Assembly: GCA_037042915.1 (NCBI GenBank)
Contig: CM073195.1
Coordinates: forward strand, 4,154,001-4,218,000
Reading direction: 5' to 3'
DNA: 64,000 nucleotides
From: Auricularia sp. M13
Taxonomy: Eukaryota > Basidiomycota > Agaricomycetes > Auriculariales > Auriculariaceae
Part shown: positions 55,951 through 64,000 of the stretch, piece by piece
Position numbering within the stretch: the stretch's first letter is position 1
Layout of the letters: every line of letters starts with the position of its first letter
Translations under genes and position numbers: made by a program
The notes under the pieces: generated by a model
Seen by the model: the letters and a program-made list of their open reading frames with translations, nothing else
What the model was told of the DNA's origin: nothing
Databases searched by the model: none

Positions 55951-57043
55951 GATCGTGCACGATGTCTTTATTTCGGGCAATGCGAGAAGTGGGATGGATT
56001 GCGGCCTTGGAGAATGCTTCGGAACCAGAGGCATATAAATCAGGGCGACCTGAGATCCAACGCTCGAGTGGAAGTAGGACATTTATGCAACTTTGGCACT
56101 ACTAATGGCCTGCCTGTGCAATCACGCAGCATCGATCCTAGATAGGCTAGTGAGCAGCAAATGCGCGGCTCGACCACGCGAAGTGTGCACGACGACGCGG
56201 TGCACAACGAGCTGGGAGCTCAATTTAAGGTGAACGATGAGTTATGCCGGAAAACACCTTCCCTCTATTTCAACATGTAGAAGGAGGCCGCTTCCAGCGT
56301 TGCGCGCCTTGAGGCCGCAGATGGTGCAAGCGGGTCCTAGCAAATTTTCTTTCAGTATCAGCCTATCACGACGTTGTCCTCCAACTCAGACAGGTCCTGT
56401 CCGCGTCTCTCTCATCTTAACTTACTGGCGTAACTAATAAACTAAAATGCAAAGCACTGAGGATACCATATAGCTAGTAAATGAGAGTGGATCGTGGCTG
56501 CTCTTCCGGAGAGCAGCCGCAGTTCGAACAAACAGTTATAAACATCGTTCCTCCTCCTTCTCCTTCTGCTTTCAGGCTGCGCGAAGCGCCATCCGCACGC
56601 CTCACCGTCACCGATTGCAAATCAAATCCTCCTGCTGCGCGTGGTCTTCAACAAATGCCACGCTCTTGGCACGGTGCGCTCGTCAGCCCCCCGCCAGTTG
56701 CTGACTCAACGGCCCGCTGTCCAGCTCATTTCGTGCAAACAGTCCCGAATTCTTGTTCTCCTTTCGGCGCTTCCATCAGATGTCCATCACTACCGGAAAA
56801 GCTCAGGCGCATCGCCATTGACACCGCTCCGCTTCTTTGCGATTGCTACCGACGGGCTATCAACGTGACCGCACGGGTCGCCCGCTAATTTGCTTCGCTG
56901 CGCATCCATTCACTGCATGATATCGGGAACTATATTTCTGGAAGGAATCGTGCTGCTTTCCCTCTCCTCTATCATCTGGAGGACGTTGCCGGTACCCACT
57001 CTCCCTGGCTTCGCTCCGTGTGGCGGAGGACGAGCTCGACGCC
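55951..57043. other. intergenic, no recognised gene
   Basis: No domain evidence in any frame. It contains the upstream region of the Tvp38-like gene. Confidence 0.45.
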
Positions 57044-58677
57044 ATGTCCCCACCAGCAACTGCAGTCAGTGCTCAAGTCCGCGACGACCCTATGAGTCTG
57101 GAGACTCCTCCTTCGTACGACCAGAGTGTGAGAGGCCGACCGTCAACGTACGACCCACCGAGCTATGATCGCGCGCAGAGCCCGACGCTGAGCGAGTTGG
57201 AGGAGATGAACGAGCCGCTGTACGACTTCAAGACGTGGCGGCGCAAGGAGCATTGGCTGCGCTGGAAGCTCGTTCGTGCGTACTCATCCTCCTTCTGTCC
57301 CTCCGTTCAGGTCCTATCTATACGAAGATGCAAAGGTCGGCTGACTCGGGATCGCAGCGTGGTACCTCGTCGGCGCGTTGCTCATAGCGTGCGTGACGAT
57401 GCTCACGGTGTTCAGCAAGGACATCGTCGAGTTCATCAAGCCCGCTGCCGTCTGGTTGCACACGTACGGACATCGCGCACATCGCCATTCTACCCCGCGC
57501 TCATCACTCTGATCTCTTGTGCTACTGTTGCCACGATCCTCTCACGCTACCCTCTTTCAGCGAGGCGGATCCTGCAGGCTGGCTCATACCCGTAGCCATC
57601 TTTTTCGTGCTTTCCTTCCCGCCCGTGAGTCGTCTCCCTTATGACATCCTATCCCATTCTGTCCCCATCCCATCGCGCCATTGCCATGCTCCTCTGCCAG
57701 TACTACTTCGCTTTTACTAACCTCTAGTACCATACTGTAGCTATTCGGCCACAACATCCTGGCAATCGTCTGCGGCGTCGTGTGGGGCGTCTGGATCGGC
57801 TTCGGCATCACATGCGCTGGCACGCTCCTGGGCGAAATTGGGAATTACTAGTACGCATTGCGGACTACTGTTCTGAATACCGGCACACTAACTCGTACAT
57901 CCCGACCTGCAGTGCGTTCAAACACTGCTGCCGCGGCCGCGCAGAAAAGCTCGAGCGCGACCGGCCGTACTACGCCTGCCTCGCGCGCGTCGTGCGCGAG
58001 GGCGGGTTCACCATCGCGCTCGTGGCGCGGTACAGCGCGTTGCCGTCGCACTGTATGCCTGCCGTCTCACTCTCTCCTGCCAGCAGCTGATGCTGCATTC
58101 AGTTATTACGGCCGTCTTCTCGACGTGTGGGATGCGCCTTATCCCGTTTGTCCTCGCCGCCGTGCTCTCTCTCCCGAAGCAGTTCGTGTCGGTGTACATC
58201 GGCGGTTCGTCCCTTGCCTCACCTACCTTCCGTTCTGGCGCATATATAGCTGAAACTAATGTAAGACGGCAGTGATCATCCAGCAGAGCGGGAGCAGTAC
58301 GTTCACCACGCAATCCAACCGCTGTAATATTAGCAGGCTAACGAGGAAACGGGTGGCAGACTCCAACAAGCACCAGCACATCGCGTCGGACGTCTTCGCC
58401 GCGGTGATGGTCCTCCTCACCATCGGCTCGCTGTGGTACCTCAACCGCCAGCTGACGCGCGTCAAGCCGCAGGTCATGCTCGATCGCCGGCGTGCACGGT
58501 GCGTTCTCCATTTCGATGAAAGGGACTCGCGTTTCGTGAAATGCGTTGAGTTTGCAGTTGGCTAATCGATCTCTTTTTTTCTGTGCCAGGCTTGCGCGCA
58601 TGAGGGCAGGCGTGGAAACCTCCGATATTCAGAGGATGAGCGTGCGGGAGCCCGAAACTGCTTTCATCAGGGTGTAG
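57044..58677 (+). CDS. Tvp38/SNARE-associated (VTT domain) membrane protein 1
   Basis: About eight exons from the ATG at 57044 to the stop at 58675-58677. The cytosolic N-terminus has two PPSYD motifs (ETPPSYDQS, DPPSYDRAQ) and LSELEEMNEPLYDFK. Membrane segments follow (WYLVGALLIACVTML, WLIPVAIFFVLSFPP, LAIVCGVVWGVWIGFGITCA) with the family core GTLLGEIGNYYAFKHCC, RPYYACLARVVREGGF, ALVARYSALPSHF, STCGMRLIPFVLAAVLSLPK and QFVSVYIGG. VTT-domain proteins reside in Golgi and related membranes; some relatives scramble lipids. The last exons encode a further membrane segment (VFAAVMVLLTIGSLWYL) and a basic tail. The paralogue at 62549-63964 is in opposite orientation. Confidence 0.85.
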
Positions 58678-59182
58678 GCTGACTACATATGTTGATTCTC
58701 ATTGTGGATCATAAATACACTGGCAGTGTCGCAAACATTCTCAGCGGTGCGAATTGGAATAGCGTCGCGTCTCCTGAATTTGAGATATTAAGAGATTCCG
58801 GTGATGGGGACTTCTCAACTGCCTACTACGAAGCTAGAGAACGAGCAGCACGCCCGTGTATTTTACAGTAGTCAAACACTTATTCGGAACTCCGGGCTGA
58901 CTCCGGGGCAGCGGAAGCTCGGCAAGATGCGACGTCCTGGTTCCTTTTTCAGAGCTCTTTCGGTCGCAAAGCAGACCGTGAGCAACAGCATGTCCTCCCC
59001 CGCAGACTCATTCAGTGGGTCGGCTGATGCGCTCGATCTGGCGACAAGTGTGGTGCGCAGCACATCTGGTTGGATCGCCAAAGAACCCGGGTGAGCTGCT
59101 GGTGGCGGTCATGCAAAATATCCGCCAGCGCTGACAGTTTTCGCCCAGGCAGCAAGGCGTATTAGACCTCCTGAGCTCGGTA
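58678..59182. other. intergenic, no recognised gene
   Basis: Region between the first Tvp38-like gene and F-box gene 3. Nothing supportable. Confidence 0.4.
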
Positions 59183-60640
59183 ATGCACATTGCAAGATGC
59201 GCCGTTATCCCCGAACTGCGTCAGTGGAACGCGCGCAACGAACTTCTCCGCCGGCTGCCTGTCGAGCTCCGCCTGCTCATCTTCTCGTATCTGCCTGCTG
59301 CCGCGCTGATTCGGACCTCGACCGTCTGTTATTCTTGGCAGCGGCTTATTATCGAATCCCCTGTTTTATGGGCTCCTCTCGACCTCAGCATGCCTCCGCT
59401 GCTTCCTTCTCCGGTCTTGATGCGCGCCTTTCAGCTATCAAATAACAGCCCTTTGCACGTCCATGCCTTCATTGAGGACCGTAATGAAGCAAGAATCCTC
59501 GACGAATGCCTAGAACCTCATATCAATCGCTTGCGCACTCTACGGATCGAGCATGGTCCCCATTGTGGCCGCTGGGGCTATACTGCTCTCACTAGGCCAG
59601 CACCTGTATTAAGGCTGCTTTCTTTCCATGCCACGGGTAACATATTTCACGACACCCTATTTCAGGCATCTGCACCGCGGCTCCAGACGCTCAGCTTCCG
59701 CGGCCAGCCCTTCCTCAGATTTCAGAACCCGACGTTTCCCGCGCTGCAGCACGTCACGACGCTCACGCTTCTCCGCCCGGAAGGCAACCTTACGTCAATT
59801 ATCCGCGATTTGCCGAGCCTGCGCACGCTGTATCTCGACGACAACCCGACTCGCATCACCCTTCCGCCTCTGCCCGCGGCGCACCCGCTCCAACATCTCA
59901 TACTGTGCTCTTATCTACCTTCCGGCGTAGGCAGCATTCTACAGACTTTGGGTTACATGCGGCTGGAGCGGCTTGAGGTGGAAGGTTATTCCGCCGATGT
60001 GATTGTACACGCTCTGAACTTGTGGATGGGCGACATGCGGCCGTCGGCGCTATCTACCCACGTCGTTGGTCGCAGAATCACCATCGGCCTCACCCCCGCC
60101 ACACACACCTCAGGCGCAGCCAGCCATGCAGGCGTCTTCTTCTCGAACGATAACATCTCCATGGCCCAACTCGAGTCGGTCTTCCGCCCGCCCGCGACAT
60201 TACACTTCGGCGCAATTGTTTTGCTCACCCTCCCGCGCGACCTGCCGCGCTCTTTGATATCCGCGGAAGACGGGCGCGATTGGGATATGCACCGCGCGCT
60301 GTTCCCCAATGCTCCGCTTCCGCTGCTCGAAACGCTTAGCATTTCCTGCGGCGAGCGCACGGGCACCTCTTTGCTTGATCCGCTCGTCTTTGAGCAGTGT
60401 GGGGTACTCCAGGCGCCAGTCCTGCATCGCCTTGCGCTCGTGTGGGATGGGCGAGGATGTGCTGTCTATCCTGTCTGCCCCCTTGGCCTCGGAGAGTTCA
60501 TTATCGGCCATCTGAAGATGGAGTGCGCAGTTCTACCGGAAGTCTCCATCGACCTCAAAGTGGGTCTCAAAGAGCAGGACGAAGGTGGATCTGCGATGGA
60601 GATTCTGAACAGCTGTGTGGGCGCTGTGTTCGTACAGTAG
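59183..60640 (+). CDS. F-box protein 3
   Basis: A single-exon frame of 485 residues starting at an ATG. F-box near residues 22-68: RRLPVELRLLIFSYLPAAAL, STVCYSWQRLII, LWAPLDLSMPPLL. The rest is Leu-rich with LRR-like spacing (LRTLYLDDN, YMRLERLEVEGYSADVI). Close paralogue of F-box protein 2, sharing the QWNARNELLRRLPVE-type lead-in and the C-terminal segment. It would act as an SCF ubiquitin-ligase adaptor, target unknown. It lies between the two inverted Tvp38-like genes. Confidence 0.85.
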   Translation: MHIARCAVIPELRQWNARNELLRRLPVELRLLIFSYLPAAALIRTSTVCYSWQRLIIESPVLWAPLDLSMPPLLPSPVLMRAFQLSNNSPLHVHAFIEDRNEARILDECLEPHINRLRTLRIEHGPHCGRWGYTALTRPAPVLRLLSFHATGNIFHDTLFQASAPRLQTLSFRGQPFLRFQNPTFPALQHVTTLTLLRPEGNLTSIIRDLPSLRTLYLDDNPTRITLPPLPAAHPLQHLILCSYLPSGVGSILQTLGYMRLERLEVEGYSADVIVHALNLWMGDMRPSALSTHVVGRRITIGLTPATHTSGAASHAGVFFSNDNISMAQLESVFRPPATLHFGAIVLLTLPRDLPRSLISAEDGRDWDMHRALFPNAPLPLLETLSISCGERTGTSLLDPLVFEQCGVLQAPVLHRLALVWDGRGCAVYPVCPLGLGEFIIGHLKMECAVLPEVSIDLKVGLKEQDEGGSAMEILNSCVGAVFVQ

Positions 60641-60734
60641 ATGATCCTCCGTTACACATGCGAGGTCCAAACATATACTGATCCCGGATCAGCAGAACGC
60701 CGCGTGCTCTGCTCCTGCGCGCGAGAAGCACAAA

Positions 60735-61023
60735 CTGAGATAAAAAGTGGAATGCCGCAATGAATCGCAGGCGTCATCATGTCAGAAAGACTTCGAATGT
60801 GAGACGTGCTATTGAGGACCCTGATACGATTACGTACCTGACGGTGATGCCGCATTCTGCATATTGATTGATAACACCTTTCTGAGCTCGACGAGCGCGC
60901 TTAGCGCTGCACACGGTTGTTATGGCACATTGAGGCGCTGTTGGATGTCCGTGTAGTCCAATGGGAGAAAAGATGTCCACTACACGACGTTTAGCAAGTC
61001 TTGTTCTAGCCTTTCCGCTTGTC
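60735..61023. repeat. direct repeat, copy 1
   Basis: Shares ordered blocks with 61616-61892, including GCGGCAATGAATCG-like, GATTACGT and GTCCAATGGGAGAAAAGA. Divergence is considerable and there are stops in all matching frames, so it is treated as non-coding repeat. Confidence 0.6.
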
Positions 61024-61284
61024 CGAACGGACTTGGTAGTCGTTCTCAATAGTTGGAATCTTGGAGTATGTCGTCGTAACTCAGTTTACTAACCCGATAA
61101 AATGCGAGCATTGCATTGTATTTCTGTAAAGCCAGAAAACGACATTGAAGAGCATACAGCCCAGTTTAGTCGCGATCTATGGCACTGCTTTGTCGTGTTT
61201 CCTTAATACTCGAATGAGAAGAATATCTTCATGCAGCGCGGATACTCACACATCAATTGTTTGAGTCACTGTAAGGCAAGAAAT

Positions 61285-61395
61285 TCAGCCGCTCTGGCAA
61301 GAACACTCGCACAGGTCGACCGGAGGTTCCGTCTGCGCAACCGTGACGGAAACCGCAGTGAGGATGAGGACGATGGCGACGCGGAGGAACTGCAT
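61285..61395 (-). CDS. very small secreted peptide with a CxCxC motif (a)
   Basis: The ATG at 61395 opens a clear signal peptide (MQFLRVAIVLILTAVSVTVA) followed by QTEPPVDLCECSCQSG and a stop, 36 residues in all. A TATA-like AGATAAAAAG lies about 60 bp upstream. The signal peptide and CxC core resemble the peptide starting at 62107 (MQLLRLTVV.., KCEC). A short intron might alter the C-terminus (GAGT|gttctt..ttacag), but at 36 nt it would be unusually short. Function unknown. Confidence 0.45.
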   Translation of the reverse strand: MQFLRVAIVLILTAVSVTVAQTEPPVDLCECSCQSG

Positions 61396-61615
61396 GTTTT
61401 GCGGGAGTTCAGTGTTCAGTGGAGGGAGCTTCTTCTTGGAGGTCGCGCTTTTTATCTGCCTCGAAGAAGCACGTTCAACCAGACGCTCGCGCCAGTGAGG
61501 ATCATGTGCTATATTTGTAACACTCCTAGACAGCTCAACTGACATACAGGTCCCGGTTCATCGCGTGAGGCGCGCGACCTGAGAATGTATTTCGGAATCC
61601 GTTCGAGCGACCCAA

Positions 61616-61892
61616 GTTGAGATGGAAGGTGGTATGCGGCAATGAATCGTACGTGTCAGCATGCGAGAAAGGATGTCAGATGTGAAACCACTACCCTGGG
61701 ATGATTACGTCCCGATATTGAAGCTGCATTCAGCACATATATTGTTGAGCTTCTCGACACGCGACGAGGGTATTGGGATCTGTAATGGCACTTCAAGGCG
61801 CGCTTAGATAGCGTGATGGTCCAATGGGAGAAAAGACGCCAACTACGCGACGTGCTACTTGTATTTACTATCCCTGCTTCTGCATTGTCCAA
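61616..61892. repeat. direct repeat, copy 2
   Basis: Partner of 60735-61023 in the same orientation, separated by about 590 bp that includes small peptide gene (a). Confidence 0.6.
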
Positions 61893-62024
61893 TTAGTAGT
61901 AATCGAGACGCAGTGACATTTGAAGGCGCTAAGCAGGTCCTGTATTCGACATGGTACTTCGGGGTGCGATCATCCCTATGACCTATCGCTCACGGACCGA
62001 GTCTCACAATGTGGCAGGATGGAG

Positions 62025-62032
62025 TATAAATG
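62025..62032 (+). promoter_or_regulatory. TATA box of small peptide gene (b)
   Basis: TATAAATG about 75-82 bp before the ATG at 62107. Confidence 0.5.
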
Positions 62033-62106
62033 CCCTTACTGTACATGCAGCAAACATTCCAACATCGTCGCCCCTTAGCATCATCTCTGCCCTCAACTTC
62101 GTCCTC

Positions 62107-62305
62107 ATGCAGTTACTTCGCCTCACAGTCGTAACCATTGCTGCGGCACTGGCATCGGCTGCAACACTGCCTGTTCCCTTTGTGCCCCAGGCGCGTGGGA
62201 ACCAGACTATGGTCTGCAAGTGCGAGTGCTGTATGTGCTCTCATTCCTTCATCGATTACCTTCAAGTGCTCACGCCCAGTACCAGAGGAGTGGCCCATAA
62301 ATTGA
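62107..62305 (+). CDS. very small secreted peptide with a CxCxC motif (b)
   Basis: The ATG at 62107 opens a signal peptide (MQLLRLTVVTIAAALASA), then TLPVPFVPQARGNQTMVCKCEC. A donor at 62231 (T|gtatgt) and an acceptor before 62280 (cgcccag) would give an ending LPEEWPIN and a stop at 62303-62305. Reading through without splicing gives a longer, less plausible tail. The signal peptide and the Cys core match peptide (a). Exon 2 is tentative. Function unknown. Confidence 0.5.
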
Positions 62306-62548
62306 GAACGGAGTCTGCATTGATATCTGTGGCTGTCTTATTCAATGTCATCCCTTCCGACCCGAGCTGAGTGTTATGTCCAATTAACGTCGGAAGGGTG
62401 ATCTGAATTCGAGAGACGCGCGGCAAAGTTCTCACGCTGCAGTCTCTCATTGCGAACAGCTGCGGTTGCAAAACGATTAGTGCCAAGCTCCAGCGTAAAC
62501 CCTTTCGTATTGAAGCCCGTCAAGTTCCGGATAGTATGCACATGCTAT

Positions 62549-63964
62549 CTAGACCGCCGTATGCGCGGGTTCGGGCACTCTCACAGCCACGGGCGCCGCG
62601 TCCAAAGCACGCATATCTCCAGAACCCAGCTGCTGCTGCATCTGTGCCATTCTGTACAGTCGACTGTAAGCCACGACGTCCGCCGCGTCAGCGAGACGGC
62701 GTACCGTGCGCGCCGGCGTTCCAGCATGACCTGCGGCTTGACAAGCTTGAGTTGGCGGTGGAGGTACCACCCCGCGACGATGGTGATCAGCACCATGACC
62801 ACAGCGAGGACGTCGGATATGATGTTTTCCGCATTTCTGGAATCTGTAGCTCCCGTTTAGCATTTCAGTTGTGCAAGACTGCTCGATATGCACGTACTGC
62901 CTGCGCCCCGGATTACGAGAACTATAGCGAAGTGAGCATCAGGCGCTGAGGAAGAGGGAATAGATGATGGCCCACCGCCTAGGTATACGGAGACGAACTC
63001 CTTCGGGCGGGAGAAAATCGCGGAGAAGATGAACGGCAGGAGGGGCATGCCGCACGCAGCGAACACGGCGGTGACAACTAGCGCAGGTATATATCAGCCT
63101 GTATTCAGCCCCTGAAGCAAGCGACGGTCGTACAGTGTGAAGGCAGCGCGCTGTACCGCGCGATGAGCGCGATCTTGAAGCTGCCGTCGCGCACGACGCG
63201 CGCGAGACATGCGTAGTACGGCCGGTTCTTCTCCAGCTTCTCCGCGCGCGCGCGACAGCAGTACTTGAACATGCTATCATATGTAGTAGTCAGGCAGAGA
63301 GCAACCGCTGATAAGGAAGGGGACGGCACTGACTAGTAGTTGCCGATCTCACCGAGCGTCGTCCCAGCGCACATGATGCCAAAGCCGGGCCAAAGGCCCC
63401 AGATGAGGCCGCAGACTATCGCGAGAATGTTTTGGCCGAAGAGCTATTTGGTGAAGCAGTAGCTCAGCGGGAGAATGCTGAGGCGGACGCGGAGGCGGAC
63501 GTACGGGTGGGAACGAGAGGACGAAGAAAATTGCAACGGGTATGAGCCAGCTCACTGATTCTGCATGGCTGGGGGGCGGATGGCCTCAGCGACCTGGAGA
63601 ATGAATGCTGCACCGGCGGCAGACTCACGTATGAAGCCAAAATGCGGCGGGCGCGATGAGCCCGATGATGGCGGAGCTGAATATACTGAGCAGCACGGCG
63701 ATGGAAACGGCGAGGAAGACTGTGATGTAAATAGCTAGAGGCGTCGCAAAGTCAGCATACGGAATGGTAGCCAGACGGTTTGTGAGACGTACGAACGACC
63801 TTCCACTGCAGCCACTGTTCCTTGCGTTTCCACGCCTTGAAATTGTACAGCGGCTCGTTCATCTCCTCGAGCTCGCTGGGCGTCGGGGTGCCCATGGCCG
63901 AGCGGTCATATGGAGGGGGCCGGTCCGAAGAAACGTTGGTACGGTTCGTTGTCTCCCAGGACAT
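62549..63964 (-). CDS. Tvp38/SNARE-associated (VTT domain) membrane protein 2
   Basis: Reads from the ATG at 63964 to a stop at 62549 over about eight exons. N-terminus SSDRPPPYDRSAMGTPTPS, then LEEMNEPLYNFKAWKRKEQW, WLIPVAIFFVLSFPP, LRPHLGP-region membrane segments, GTTLGEIGNYY, FKYCCRARAEKLEKNRPYY, ALIARYSALPSHC, AACGMPLLPFIFSAIFSRPK, EFVSVYLGG, and the last exons VMVLITIVAGWYLHRQL and a tail ending EPAHTAV. Intron positions match the paralogue at 57044-58677. The exon around 63420-63560 contains odd positions (e.g. a TAG-like break after QNIL-type sequence), so one exon border there is less certain. Probable Golgi or endomembrane protein. Confidence 0.78.
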
Positions 63965-64000
63965 GGCGGCTTCAGCTGAGAGGAGCAGAAAATGAAGGAG

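Noticed and set aside
60777-61892. Paired minus-strand frames in the direct repeats
   Set aside because: The matching DNA blocks are in different frames and contain stops, so similarity is at the DNA level and not evidence of coding.

Overview
The window is eukaryotic DNA from a filamentous basidiomycete, most likely a mushroom-forming Agaricomycete. The evidence is dense short introns of about 47-60 nt with fungal GT..CTRAY..AG signals, tyrosine-kinase-like (TKL) kinases with the HGDLK catalytic loop typical of Agaricomycetes, a PHO84-type phosphate transporter with 17 exons, an EFG1 homologue, an etherase-type GST, a microsomal P450, F-box families, and peptidyl-Lys metallopeptidase (M35) relatives. 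Exon coordinates come from splice signals, reading phase and comparison of paralogues within the window; there is no transcript evidence.

Left part (1-27 kb) is a patchwork of duplicated modules. A secreted-protein remnant related to M35 peptidases lies convergent to a kinase-WD40 gene (K1). The same pair recurs inverted at 12.4-15.6 kb (K2 plus a second M35 remnant). A long secreted Gly/Asn-repeat gene precedes K2, and a decayed copy of it precedes K3. Then come a GST, a three-pass membrane protein, and two better-preserved M35-like genes, head to head, whose predicted proteins have lost the same catalytic residues.

Middle part (27-42 kb) is AT-richer and holds two of three hAT-type non-autonomous elements, each with perfect 8-bp target duplications (the third is at 1.8 kb). 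K4 (decayed, with an element immediately before its ATG) and K5 (intact, with the empty site) form an inverted pair around the phosphate transporter. EFG1, a WD40 remnant and an intron-containing tRNA-Thr follow.

Right part (42-64 kb) holds three single-exon F-box-type genes, a P450, a RING-like/ankyrin gene, the sixth kinase-WD40 gene (K6), three very small secreted Cys-motif proteins, and two Tvp38/SNARE-associated membrane proteins in opposite orientation around the last F-box gene.

The most distinctive system is the kinase-WD40 family: six copies of about 617 residues, a non-RD TKL kinase joined to a seven-bladed propeller. The copies are at different stages: K2, K5 and K6 read intact, K3 has a catalytic Asp-to-Glu change, K1 has a one-base frameshift, and K4 is a likely pseudogene. 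A role in signalling or self/non-self sensing is inference only.
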